Notes: a model not told the origin generated them from the letters alone. Counted from the stretch's first letter, positions 15,218 to 23,539 are shown. The stretch is DNA of 27,803 nucleotides from Methanomassiliicoccales archaeon (GCA_030636255.1 DAOVXH010000005.1:1-27803), one strand, 5' to 3'. Program-made: numbers and translations.

Positions 15218-16330
15218 CTAATTCCCGTTCCCGTTGGAATTCGTTGGTGGCACAACGTTTGCTTGTTCTAATCTAGAGTGGATTTTCACAGACATATTAT
15301 CCCCAACAATACTGCTTATCAGGGTAACATCTTCCTCTATCTGGCAGTTCTTGGAAATTACACTGTCTCGTATTTCAGTCTGCCACCCAACCTTGGAGCC
15401 GTCCAGGATGATACTGTCCTTGAGCTGGACATCCCTGTCAATGAAAACTGAATTGTAAATGCAAGACCGTTCAATTACCGAGCCAGCACTTATGTAGACA
15501 TCGTCGCCGATATAACATGGGCCAATGATTTTTACTCCTTTCTCGATTGCTGTGTTCTTGCCCAGCATGATATTGCCCTTTGTCTTGACCTTGTCTATCT
15601 TAAGTTTCTGGCCTTCTCTGTCAACAATATCCAGACTGGCTTGCAGCAAATCCGTTGGTTTTCCAATGTCCTTCCACACGCCCTTAATCTGCCTTCCGTA
15701 GAAAGGTTTCTTAGCCTCAAGAAGCGCCGGAAATACCTGTTTTGAAAAATCATACATTTGGCCTGCTGGTATGAAATCAAGAACCTCTGGCTCAAGAACA
15801 TATATTCCTGCATTGATAAGATTGGAGAAAACATCCTTCTTGGCTGGTTTTTCCATGAATCGAGTTATGTGATTTTCTTTGTTCAGTCCCACAATTCCAA
15901 AATCCGTGGGGTCATTTACCTTGGTCAGGGCCATGGTTGCCATTGCGCCTTTTTTCTTATGATATTCATACAATGCACCTATATCCACATCTGCAAGCAC
16001 ATCACCGCTGGCAACAACAAAAGTTGAATCTAGGAAATTTGAAACATTCTTTACTGCGCCTGCTGTTCCTGCAGGTTCTGATTCGAATGAGTAAACAATT
16101 GAAGCTCCAAACTCTGCGCCGTCACCTATTCTTTTAATCAGGCGGTCAGAAAGGTAGCCAGTAGTAATAATATGCTGGTCAAAACCACCCTTTACCAGTG
16201 AACGCATTACATAATCAATACATGGCTTTCCAGCCACAGGAATCAGGGGTTTTGGGCGATACTCGGTGAGTGGTCTTAATCGTTTACCCACGCCACCAGC
16301 CAATATTACGGCTCTTCTAGCATCTCTCAT
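15218..16330 (-). CDS. Sugar-1-phosphate nucleotidyltransferase (GDP-mannose pyrophosphorylase-like)
   Basis: 370 residues. It joins a sugar 1-phosphate to an NTP, releasing pyrophosphate, for glycan precursor synthesis in the cytoplasm. The nucleotide-binding signature LAGGVGKRLRPLT is near residues 10-22, followed by RPKPLIPVAGKP. VASGDVLADVD gives the metal-binding Asp, and FMEKP and GVWKDIGKPTDLL are family motifs. From about 250 a left-handed beta-helix of hexapeptide repeats begins (IGPCYIGDDVYI and following). The closest well-known group is mannose-1-phosphate guanylyltransferase; glucose or GlcNAc enzymes share the layout, so the substrate is open. The tail is PTNSNGNGN, low-complexity. 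The start overlaps the stop of the coiled-coil gene by 4 nt (ATGA), implying translational coupling. Confidence 0.87.
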   Translation of the reverse strand: MRDARRAVILAGGVGKRLRPLTEYRPKPLIPVAGKPCIDYVMRSLVKGGFDQHIITTGYLSDRLIKRIGDGAEFGASIVYSFESEPAGTAGAVKNVSNFLDSTFVVASGDVLADVDIGALYEYHKKKGAMATMALTKVNDPTDFGIVGLNKENHITRFMEKPAKKDVFSNLINAGIYVLEPEVLDFIPAGQMYDFSKQVFPALLEAKKPFYGRQIKGVWKDIGKPTDLLQASLDIVDREGQKLKIDKVKTKGNIMLGKNTAIEKGVKIIGPCYIGDDVYISAGSVIERSCIYNSVFIDRDVQLKDSIILDGSKVGWQTEIRDSVISKNCQIEEDVTLISSIVGDNMSVKIHSRLEQANVVPPTNSNGNGN

Positions 16331-17193
16331 CTTATCTCAACCTTGCCCTTCTTCAAAAGTTGATTAAGGGCATCATCGGCTGCTTTATCCCGTTTCTTCT
16401 CATCGTTAAGGACACTGCGGACCGCCTTATTCTGGTCATTAATCAGCTTTCTGGACTCCCTTATCTCATCGCGCTTGATATTTCGCATGGTCATGAGCTT
16501 CTCGCGCATCTCACTGCCTCTCTGGTGATAGGAATCTGCCCTTTCCTTGAGTTTCACATAACTTTCGTGGTTCTTGTTGGATTCTGAAATTAAATGGGTA
16601 ATTGACTTGCTCATGAGAATTATTCTTTGATGCACTTCATTTGACTGGTCATTGTATTTTTTGACATGCTGATGTTCTTCATCGGCCATTTTGAAAAGTA
16701 AATTGATTTTCTCATCTACATCTTTAACTTCTGTAAGAATTGAGTCCTGTTCTCCCTGGACCGCTTCCAGCCTCTTTATTTCTTCATATTGCTTTTTCAG
16801 GGTATCCAGAAGTTCATTTTCATCTCCGATGGACAGTGGAACGGTCTGCTGTTTCACTTCCAGCATCTGGGCGTCGGCCTTCATTGTCTCTATATCTCTG
16901 TCCAGGTCCTTGTGAATGCCCTTTCGCTTTCCCTTTTTCTTCTCTATGAGGTCCTTGGCCTTGTCCTGGTAATTGTTTCTGGTCTTCTTGTGCTTGCGCA
17001 TTAGTTTATTGAGTTCGTCACGTTCATCTCTGAGGTCCTTTATATCATCAATAATTTCTCTGCGTTCCTTGTTAAGCATATTTCTGGAATCGGCAAATTC
17101 TCTTGCCTGGTCATTGAGTTCATTTCTTTTCTCAATAATGCTTCTGTACCGCAGCTCAGCACTCTGTTCCTCTGACATTTTCTGTTTTTGCAT
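16327..17193 (-). CDS. COG1340-like archaeal coiled-coil protein
   Basis: 288 residues, almost entirely charged heptads: ELNDQAREFADSRNMLNKER, then DLRDERDELNKLMRKHKKT, a basic KKKGKRKG hinge, and a second helix region with VKQQTVPLSIGDENELL. It matches the archaeal coiled-coil family COG1340 in composition and in its hinge plus QQT motif. No enzymatic domain, signal peptide or membrane segment is present, so it should be cytoplasmic, probably a rod-like dimer. The function of the family is unknown. It is first gene of a two-gene unit with the nucleotidyltransferase. The N-terminus is uncertain: ATG 17193 or ATG 17178 are both possible. Confidence 0.8.
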   Translation of the reverse strand: MQKQKMSEEQSAELRYRSIIEKRNELNDQAREFADSRNMLNKERREIIDDIKDLRDERDELNKLMRKHKKTRNNYQDKAKDLIEKKKGKRKGIHKDLDRDIETMKADAQMLEVKQQTVPLSIGDENELLDTLKKQYEEIKRLEAVQGEQDSILTEVKDVDEKINLLFKMADEEHQHVKKYNDQSNEVHQRIILMSKSITHLISESNKNHESYVKLKERADSYHQRGSEMREKLMTMRNIKRDEIRESRKLINDQNKAVRSVLNDEKKRDKAADDALNQLLKKGKVEIR

Positions 17194-17310
17194 CTTCTGG
17201 CCTCATAAACAATGACATTCTTTTCAGCTCATTACTTCAAACTGGTGTTGGGGCAATAACCAAGTTATATTTAATATTATTTTCCATTTTAGTGCTATTT
17301 ACTATACATA

Positions 17311-17320
17311 AACATATAAG
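17311..17320 (+). promoter_or_regulatory. TATA-like promoter of the HTH_10 regulator
   Basis: AACATATAAG centred about 35 nt before ATG 17351, giving a predicted transcript start near 17342 and a leader of about 9 nt. It sits in a very AT-rich 157-bp divergent region (17194-17350). Confidence 0.55.
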
Positions 17321-17350
17321 TTAAATATCAAAACAAACATTATTCATCTA

Positions 17351-17980
17351 ATGATTGAGTCAGTTATTTCCCTTGAACCGCCAGGAATCTGGGTATCATC
17401 TCTCATCAATGATTTTGAACTGGAACTGAGAGTCCTAAACACACTTCCCTACGGCCAGAGCGGCGTTCAGGATCTTGTAGAGATAAAATTGAATGACGTG
17501 GACATTGAGGATGTTAGAAAATATCTGGAGGCCAGAGATGATATAGAACTTGTGGAACTGGAGATTGTGGAATCTGACAGGGCCATAGGCGTCATCAAAC
17601 AGGAAGAATGCTTTGGCTGCCGTGAGCTTCTATCCACAGATTGTTTTCTGGTATCTGCAAAGTCCAAGGACGATGGCAGGCTGGAATATACAATAATATC
17701 AAGCCACAATGAATGCCTTCGAAAGCTCATGAGCAAACTGGAGGCAGCAGATGCCACGCCACAGCTTGTGAAAATGAAGAAACTCACAAGTGATGAAATG
17801 CTAACAGAGAATCAGGAAAAGATTGTCAAAATGGCATATCAGCGCGGCTATTATGATTTCCCGAAACGTATTGGCGTCAAGGAACTGGCTACTATTTTTG
17901 AAATTAGTCCGGCAACGCTTTCAGAAATTTTAAGACGCGGCCAGAAGAAAATTATTGAGAGCTATTTTGAATCACGATAG
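17351..17980 (+). CDS. Bacterio-opsin-activator-type HTH regulator (HTH_10)
   Basis: 209 residues. The C-terminal HTH_10 domain (about 150-209) shows the family pattern: LTENQEKIVKMAYQRGYYDF, then the helix pair GVKELATIFEISPATLSEIL and a terminal KKIIESYF. Family members are archaeal DNA-binding transcription factors. The N-terminal 140 residues form an alpha/beta sensor-like domain with a short CFGC pair (Cys87, Cys90) and further Cys98 and Cys122, which could hold a metal or respond to redox state; this is inference. It is divergent from the coiled-coil/nucleotidyltransferase unit, sharing the AT-rich region between them, so control of that unit or of itself is possible. Confidence 0.87.
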   Translation: MIESVISLEPPGIWVSSLINDFELELRVLNTLPYGQSGVQDLVEIKLNDVDIEDVRKYLEARDDIELVELEIVESDRAIGVIKQEECFGCRELLSTDCFLVSAKSKDDGRLEYTIISSHNECLRKLMSKLEAADATPQLVKMKKLTSDEMLTENQEKIVKMAYQRGYYDFPKRIGVKELATIFEISPATLSEILRRGQKKIIESYFESR

Positions 17981-18053
17981 TTGTTAGATGTCAGTTATTA
18001 GTTGTTAGTATGCCATCAAGAGCTAATATCTGTGAACTGTAAACTGTGAACTC
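17978..18053. repeat. Short direct repeats between convergent genes
   Basis: TAGTTGTTAG occurs at 17978-17987 and again at 17999-18008. The motif GTGAACT also recurs in 18030-18053. The gap lies between the regulator and the convergent ksgA. The repeats are simple and AT-rich, and no hairpin of note was seen. Confidence 0.4.
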
Positions 18054-18057
18054 ACAC

Positions 18058-18861
18058 CTAGCACCTAAATATATAATTAGATATTTCAGCCAGCTCAGCC
18101 GGTGCCAGTGTTATTGGCCTCTTGTCGAAATGCGGAAGTTTTTCAACCAATTTCTTGGCTGCATCCTTTTCCATTCCTAGAACCTTGTGTTCTGCCATGA
18201 TTCCATTTCTGACCTTTCGGTTTTTGTGGGAGAACAATGCCCTGACCACAATGCGGAATGTCTCCTCATTCAGCATTTCAAAATCTGCTTTTTTTGGAAT
18301 AATCTCAACTATGGCAGAATCCACTTTTGGGACCGGATGAAAACAGCCCTTTGGCACATCTTTGATAATTCTACAATCTGCCCGGTAACCGGCCATTACA
18401 GAAATTCGGGAGTATGTCCTTTGGCCTGCCTGGGCAACCAGGTGCTGGGCAAATTCCTTTTGATACATTAGAATTCCTTTTTTAAATTCAGTATCTAGTA
18501 TTTTGAAAGTGATTGGTGATGAAATCTGATACGGCAGATTGCTAATAACCTTGTCAAATTTTGGAAATTCCACTTGAACAGCGTCTCCTTGAATTACCTT
18601 GATGCTGTATTTTTTCTGAATATGTTCTGCTAGTTTTCTATCCAGCTCTATTGTAATAAAATTATTTGTTAATTTGCTGATTCTTTTGGTTAATATTCCA
18701 AGACCTGGCCCAATCTCCAGTATGGTTTCATCAGATTGAATTTCAGCCTGCTGGACTATCCAGTCTGCAATGCTTGAATCTGTGAGAAAATTCTGCCCCA
18801 AATCCTTGGAAGGTCGAAGGCCGAGTTCCCCCAATTCGGAGCCCGTCCTGCAAAAAGTCAT
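18058..18861 (-). CDS. ksgA: rRNA adenine N6,N6-dimethyltransferase KsgA/Dim1
   Basis: 267 residues with the chosen start, normal for the family. It dimethylates the two adjacent adenosines in the 3'-terminal helix of 16S rRNA during small-subunit maturation, using S-adenosylmethionine. The N-terminal family motif RPSKDLGQNFL is present. SAM motif I is EIGPGLG (about 49-55), the acidic ribose ligand follows in TIELD, and the catalytic NLPY is at 108-111. The C-terminal helical domain is intact. The frame also allows ATG 18873, but the minus-strand box TATATAAG (18883-18890) predicts a transcript start at about 18861, so ATG 18861 is taken as a leaderless start. It is divergent from the ATPase operon. 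Confidence 0.93.
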   Translation of the reverse strand: MTFCRTGSELGELGLRPSKDLGQNFLTDSSIADWIVQQAEIQSDETILEIGPGLGILTKRISKLTNNFITIELDRKLAEHIQKKYSIKVIQGDAVQVEFPKFDKVISNLPYQISSPITFKILDTEFKKGILMYQKEFAQHLVAQAGQRTYSRISVMAGYRADCRIIKDVPKGCFHPVPKVDSAIVEIIPKKADFEMLNEETFRIVVRALFSHKNRKVRNGIMAEHKVLGMEKDAAKKLVEKLPHFDKRPITLAPAELAEISNYIFRC

Positions 18862-18882
18862 GGCATATTGCATTATCGACTT

Positions 18883-18890
18883 CTTATATA
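18883..18890 (-). promoter_or_regulatory. TATA-like promoter of ksgA
   Basis: Minus-strand TATATAAG centred about 26 nt before ATG 18861. Confidence 0.5.
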
Positions 18891-18910
18891 TTCTTTGTGA
18901 CTTATCAATA

Positions 18911-18920
18911 AGGTTTATAA
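18911..18920 (+). promoter_or_regulatory. TATA-like promoter of the A-ATPase operon
   Basis: AGGTTTATAA, with a predicted transcript start near 18943 and a leader of about 28 nt that carries GGGTGG before ATG 18971. It is the only clear promoter seen ahead of the nine ATPase genes. Confidence 0.55.
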
Positions 18921-18970
18921 CCCTTGTGGAACTTGGCTTAGACTAAGACCTGGCAATATGGGTGGCTTGT

Positions 18971-19297
18971 ATGATTAGAGAAGACGTACTTCTGGCTCTT
19001 AAGGAGGCAGAAGACAAGAGATCCAAGCTTGTGCAAAATGCCAAGCAAAAAAGCGAGGCCAATTTGGCCAAAGCCAGGCGAGATGCTGCCCTGAAAATTG
19101 AGCATGGGAAAGCAAAGGCCACTGAATTGCATGAGACACTTTTGGAAGCTAAGGTTCAGAAGATAGAAGAAGATTCTAGACTTGTTAGGGAGAGGGGGAA
19201 GAAACAGGCCCAGAGACTAAAAATTACTGCAGATCAGAATGTGGAGGCAGCTGTGATAAAGCTAATGGCTGCATTCGAGAGGGAAATTGATGTTTAA
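18971..19297 (+). CDS. atpH: A-type ATP synthase subunit H (peripheral stalk)
   Basis: 108 residues, predicted as one long charged helix (LALKEAEDKRSKLVQNAKQK and following Ala/Lys/Glu heptads). This matches AhaH/subunit H, which pairs with subunit E in the peripheral stalks that hold the catalytic head still against the rotor. Position as the first gene before subunit I is typical of euryarchaeal operons. A GTG at 18962 would add three residues; ATG 18971 is chosen because GGGTGG lies 5 nt upstream. The end overlaps the start of atpI by 8 nt. Confidence 0.88.
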   Translation: MIREDVLLALKEAEDKRSKLVQNAKQKSEANLAKARRDAALKIEHGKAKATELHETLLEAKVQKIEEDSRLVRERGKKQAQRLKITADQNVEAAVIKLMAAFEREIDV

Positions 19298-21308
19298 GGC
19301 AGCAAAGCTCAGCAAAGTCCTTATTATTGGCCCCAAGAGTGAGATAGGCTGGACATCCAAAACCCTTTATGGGCTCAATATGGTTCATGTGGATGATTTT
19401 ACTGACAGTACCGGGGGAATGAGCATTGGTGAACCCCTGGAGGGAAGCCGTGAGATATCTAAAACCCTTATCAACATTAGAAGGTCTATTAGCACCCTGG
19501 CCATTGACAAGCTGGAGTTTCCACCAGACGGGCGGCCAATAAATGACATTAAATCATTCTTATCAAAGGAATTTTCCAAGGTCGAGGCTGACGGTGATTC
19601 TCTTGTTGCAAAGCGGGATAAACTTGATGCCAGTATAGATGAGATTACAACTGTTTTGAAAGCTATCAAGCCACTTATCACACTTTCCAAGGGCGCAAGG
19701 TTTGACATGGAATCTCTGAGTACTATCGCAGGCTATTGCAAAAAAGATATAAGCGCAACATTGCAAAAGATATCTCCAGATGTCAAGGTTCAGAGTGTCA
19801 GCAAGAAGGTTGAAAAGAAGAAGACCAATCTCATTTTAGCATATTATCCAAAGAAAGTTGAAAAGACTTTGATTGAAATACTGGAGTTGGCAGATTTTCA
19901 GAGAATTAATGTGCCGGCGTTTGAAGGCAGTGTTGGTCAGCGTGTCAGTAACCTTGAATTACAATTATCCAAATCAAAGAAAGAGCTTGAAGACACTAAC
20001 AATCGTATATCTGAACTGAAGAAGCAGTATGGAAAAAAGATACTGGCTGCCGAGGAATATCTTAATCATGAGGTGGAGAAGGCCGAGCTCCCGCTCCGCT
20101 GTGCCACCACGGACAATTTCTTCACAGTAGAGGGCTGGGTGAAGGAGAAAGATTCAGTAAAGCTCAAATCAACCATTGAAAAAAGTTCTCAGGGAAAAGT
20201 TAGTGTTCAGATACTTGCCAAGGAAGAGGTTGAAGGAAAAGAAGTACCTGTCCTGCTCAAGCACACCAAGCCAGTCAGTCAATATCAATATCTGGTGGAC
20301 CTGTATTCACCTCCTAATTTCAAAGAAATAGACCCAACATTGATACTGGCTCTTATTTTTCCGGTATTCTTCGGGCTCATGATTGGCGATCTTGGGTATG
20401 GTATAGTACTAATGATTCTGGGTTTCATAATGAAGAAGAAACCATTCTTTGGTGTTGGCGGCCCTGCGGTAGGTAATATAATCATACTGGCTGGTTTTGC
20501 ATCGTCCATATTCGGAGCATTCATGTTCGCTGACTTTTTTGGCATTCCATTCCATGAACATATTGCCGGCGAAATCACCTGGCAGAGCCTTACTGGCTAC
20601 AATTACCCTATCCATTCAATAGTGGGAAAGTTGGATTCCCACAGTGTTATACAATTGCTGGTGTTTTCAGTTATTGTGGGCTTTGTCCACATGAGCCTAG
20701 CTCTAATCTTTGGCATGGCAAATTCTGCCACTCACAAGGATGCAAAACACTTTGGTTCCAGGATTGGTTGGTTTCTCATTCTCACCTCAATATTCATACT
20801 TGCCATGAACCAGGCCCAATATACAGAGCTTGGTGAATGGGTCACTCATAATCTCATGTTCAATGTTCAGGAGGCTGGCATTGATATTATGGGAATTCTT
20901 GTTCCCTATTTCACTATTGGCTTAGGTGCTACTGGTCTGGCCATTGCAATTGTCACCGAGGGTCCTTTCGCCATAATGGAATCCCTAAGCATGCTTACAA
21001 ATTTGATTTCATATACAAGACTGGCAGCAGTGGGCATATCCAAGGCGGGCCTTGCTTTCGCTTTAAACATCATTTTTATTGACATGCTGATGCCCAATAA
21101 TATTGCGCTTTTCATTCTCTGGCTCATTGGCTTTGCCATTGCTGAGCTATTGTTGATTGTGCTACTAGGCGCTCTTTCTGTGGGCATCCAGGCACTCAGA
21201 TTACATTATGTGGAATTCTTCATGAAGTTTTACGAGGGCGGTGGACAGCCATTCACGCCCTTTGGACCAAGAAACAAGTATACAAAAGTCGAGTTGGTGG
21301 TAATATGA
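19290..21308 (+). CDS. atpI: A-type ATP synthase subunit I (a subunit)
   Basis: 672 residues. The N-terminal half (about 1-340) is soluble with coiled-coil stretches (RVSNLELQLSKSKKELEDTN) and links to the peripheral stalks. The C-terminal half has seven or eight transmembrane helices and forms the stationary ion channel next to the c-ring. The family segment PPNFKEIDPT at the membrane entry, FFGLMIGDLGYG and LISYTRLAAVGISKAGLA are clear; the Arg of the last motif is the expected essential one facing the rotor. ATG 19290 is chosen over TTG 19287 because GAGAGGG lies 6 nt before it. Coupling ion (H+ or Na+) cannot be decided from this subunit alone. Confidence 0.95.
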   Translation: MFKAAKLSKVLIIGPKSEIGWTSKTLYGLNMVHVDDFTDSTGGMSIGEPLEGSREISKTLINIRRSISTLAIDKLEFPPDGRPINDIKSFLSKEFSKVEADGDSLVAKRDKLDASIDEITTVLKAIKPLITLSKGARFDMESLSTIAGYCKKDISATLQKISPDVKVQSVSKKVEKKKTNLILAYYPKKVEKTLIEILELADFQRINVPAFEGSVGQRVSNLELQLSKSKKELEDTNNRISELKKQYGKKILAAEEYLNHEVEKAELPLRCATTDNFFTVEGWVKEKDSVKLKSTIEKSSQGKVSVQILAKEEVEGKEVPVLLKHTKPVSQYQYLVDLYSPPNFKEIDPTLILALIFPVFFGLMIGDLGYGIVLMILGFIMKKKPFFGVGGPAVGNIIILAGFASSIFGAFMFADFFGIPFHEHIAGEITWQSLTGYNYPIHSIVGKLDSHSVIQLLVFSVIVGFVHMSLALIFGMANSATHKDAKHFGSRIGWFLILTSIFILAMNQAQYTELGEWVTHNLMFNVQEAGIDIMGILVPYFTIGLGATGLAIAIVTEGPFAIMESLSMLTNLISYTRLAAVGISKAGLAFALNIIFIDMLMPNNIALFILWLIGFAIAELLLIVLLGALSVGIQALRLHYVEFFMKFYEGGGQPFTPFGPRNKYTKVELVVI

Positions 21309-21354
21309 TATTCAATAACATAAGATATGAAATAACAAAACGGAGGAATGAAAA

Positions 21355-21582
21355 ATGGACATAGGTGGTGGACTGCTGGCAGTTGGTGCCGGACTTGCCA
21401 TAGGACTCGCTGCTCTGGGTACTGGAGTGGCACAGATGGGTATAGGTGCGGCAGCAATGGGCGCCATAGCAGAAGACGAAAAAATGTTCGGCAAAGCGCT
21501 GATCCTGATAGCAATTCCAGAGACACTGGTGCTCTTCGGGTTCTTGATAGCGTTCTTGCTGATGCAGAGCATTGGACAGTAG
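21355..21582 (+). CDS. atpK: A-type ATP synthase subunit K (proteolipid c)
   Basis: 75 residues forming one helical hairpin: a Gly-rich first helix (GAGLAIGLAALGTGVAQ), a polar loop with EDEKMFG and a second helix with the ion-binding Glu in IPETLVLFGF. The ring of these subunits carries ions past subunit I. It is the single-hairpin form, not the doubled version of some archaea. A strong GGAGG lies about 8 nt before the ATG, and the 46-nt gap after atpI is the largest in the operon, which fits the need to make many copies. An ATG in another frame at 21348 is ignored. No full Na+ signature is obvious. Confidence 0.93.
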   Translation: MDIGGGLLAVGAGLAIGLAALGTGVAQMGIGAAAMGAIAEDEKMFGKALILIAIPETLVLFGFLIAFLLMQSIGQ

Positions 21583-21591
21583 GCTGAGAAA

Positions 21592-22164
21592 ATGACTCTG
21601 GACAAGATAGTTCAAGAGGTCCTGAAGCAGGGGCAGGCAGAAGCAGATAGTATACACAAGAGTGCAGGCAAGGAATCTTTGTTGATACTGGACAAGGCAA
21701 CTAAAGAGATAAAGGCTCTCAATGAGCAAGCCAAGTCCAAGGTAAATGAGGAGGCTGTCCAGATTAGCAGAAAGATTATGTCTTCGGCTGAGCTTGAGTC
21801 TCGCAAGCGAATTTTACAGACCAAGGCAGAAGTTCTTGATATAGTAAAATCCGAGGTGCTGGACCGTATGCGAAATTTGCCTATTGTGGACCGTGAAAAA
21901 TACATCAAAAAATTGCTAGCCAAGGTACGAAACATAATCCCTGAAGGAACCGTCCGTGTACGGCTCCAGGATCAAGACATACTCAAATCCAATCTTGGTG
22001 GTTATCGCATGGGTGAGCCTGTTGAAATTGCTGGTGGTATGATTGTGGAGAGCAGTGACCGAAAAAGAGTCATGGACCTGAGCTTTGAAACCCTGTTTGA
22101 AGAGACCTGGGAACGGAATTTTGCCAAGATATCCCATGAGTTATTCGGGGAGGTAAGGACTTGA
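21592..22164 (+). CDS. atpE: A-type ATP synthase subunit E (peripheral stalk)
   Basis: 190 residues. The N-terminal half is a long Ala/Lys/Glu helix (KQGQAEADSIHKSAGKESL) that pairs with subunit H. The C-terminal half is a small alpha/beta domain with the family segment VEIAGGMIVESSDRKRVMDLSF, which binds the top of the catalytic head. Spacing after atpK is 9 nt. The stop overlaps the TTG start of atpC by 4 nt. Confidence 0.93.
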   Translation: MTLDKIVQEVLKQGQAEADSIHKSAGKESLLILDKATKEIKALNEQAKSKVNEEAVQISRKIMSSAELESRKRILQTKAEVLDIVKSEVLDRMRNLPIVDREKYIKKLLAKVRNIIPEGTVRVRLQDQDILKSNLGGYRMGEPVEIAGGMIVESSDRKRVMDLSFETLFEETWERNFAKISHELFGEVRT

Positions 22165-23222
22165 GAAAGACGCCAGTATCCAATTATGCATATGCCTGCA
22201 CAAGGGCCAGAGCAAGAAAGAAGAAGCTCATAAGCCCCAATGAATATTCCAGGCTTGCATCAATGGATCTGGCATCAATGGCAAGATATATCGGTGAGAC
22301 CAATTATCGCAGTGAGATAGAGGAACTTTCTCCGAAAATCAGTGGTTCGGAACTCATCGAAACAGCCACTTATCTCAATCTGGCCTCTACATACAACCAG
22401 GTGACAAGGTTCTGTCAGGGCGAAGCCCGTGTCATATTGCAGCATTATTTGAATGAACTGGACCTGTTGAATCTCAAGACGGTTATAAGAGGCAAATATC
22501 ACAAAGCCAGCAATGAAGAAATTAAAATGGATATAATTCCCGGGGGAGTGTACTCTGGCCACCTTGAACCCAAATGGACTGCTGCCGGCGACGTGCCAGA
22601 GTTAATTGAATCCTTGACTGATTCGCCTTTCCACGAGGCACTATCAAAGGCATTGGACCGTGACCCTGAACTTAACAGTCTCATCTATCTGGAGGATGCA
22701 ATTGACAGGACACACTATGACCATCTCCTGGAATCCATGTCCGGAAGGGGCACAGGCACATCACTTTTCAGGGATTTCATTAAAAGGGAAATTGACATGC
22801 GAAATATTCTCACCTTGCTCAGGGTTCGGATGGACAGCGATTCAGAAAATGAATGGAAGCCAGAGGATATTCTCATTCCTGGCGGCCATGAGCTTACCCT
22901 GGAGAAACTGATACCTCTGTATTTATTGACAAGCCCCAAGCAGCTTTTCGGGGCACTGGAGAAATTTTCATTCTATGAATCAATAGAACCATTTGTGGCA
23001 GAGGCTATTGAAACCCGGAGCCCGGCAAAGGTCATCAAGGCCATAGAGAGTCATCATCGAAAAGGTGCTGGCCAATTTGCTAAACGATATCCTCTTTCCA
23101 TACTTCCAATAATACATTATCTAATGTTGAAAAGAAATGAAGTTACAACACTTCGGCTAATAGCCAGGGGCAAATCCATGGGGCTTAAGCCGGATATAAT
23201 CAGGGAGTTGATTGTTACATGA
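22161..23222 (+). CDS. atpC: A-type ATP synthase subunit C (central stalk/rotor adapter)
   Basis: 353 residues. This all-helical, funnel-shaped subunit connects the c-ring to the central shaft. The family start NYAYACTRARARKKKLI and helices such as EARVILQHYLNELDLLNLKT are recognisable. The initiation codon is TTG within the TTGA overlap with atpE; GGGGAGG about 7 nt before it supports this start. The end overlaps atpF by 4 nt (ATGA). Confidence 0.92.
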   Translation: MRKTPVSNYAYACTRARARKKKLISPNEYSRLASMDLASMARYIGETNYRSEIEELSPKISGSELIETATYLNLASTYNQVTRFCQGEARVILQHYLNELDLLNLKTVIRGKYHKASNEEIKMDIIPGGVYSGHLEPKWTAAGDVPELIESLTDSPFHEALSKALDRDPELNSLIYLEDAIDRTHYDHLLESMSGRGTGTSLFRDFIKREIDMRNILTLLRVRMDSDSENEWKPEDILIPGGHELTLEKLIPLYLLTSPKQLFGALEKFSFYESIEPFVAEAIETRSPAKVIKAIESHHRKGAGQFAKRYPLSILPIIHYLMLKRNEVTTLRLIARGKSMGLKPDIIRELIVT

Positions 23223-23539
23223 GCATGGCAGTTGTTGGTTCAGAAGAATTCAGCATTGGATTCATGCTTGCTGGAATTGAAAAGGTCTACAAGGCAGATG
23301 CCAGCAATGCTTCTCAGATAATGCAGAGTCTCCTTGATAATGAAAAATATGCCATTGTTATAGTTCAGGAGGAGCTTGTGGATGCTCTTCCGAGAAATTT
23401 ACGTTACAGAATTACTAATGCTATCAAACCGCTCTTTGTAGGGGTGGGCCATTCAACTGGCACCGACCTGCAGGATAAAGTGAAGAGAGCAGTTGGAATA
23501 GACCTTATGAAAGATGATTCCGGAGGCGGAGCAAAATGA
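23219..23539 (+). CDS. atpF: A-type ATP synthase subunit F (central stalk)
   Basis: 106 residues with the small Rossmann-like fold of subunit F: AVVGSEEFSIGFMLAGI at the start, a YAIVIVQEEL strand, and a flexible C-terminus that contacts the catalytic head. It is a component of the rotating shaft with subunit D. Overlaps of 4 nt on both sides (atpC before it, atpA after it) point to strict coupling. Confidence 0.92.
   Translation: MSMAVVGSEEFSIGFMLAGIEKVYKADASNASQIMQSLLDNEKYAIVIVQEELVDALPRNLRYRITNAIKPLFVGVGHSTGTDLQDKVKRAVGIDLMKDDSGGGAK

Noticed and set aside
21230..21729. Two long minus-strand frames (about 157 codons each) across atpK
   Set aside because: They are shadows of the conserved atpK and atpE genes; their Leu/Cys/Ser-rich composition is typical of antisense reading.
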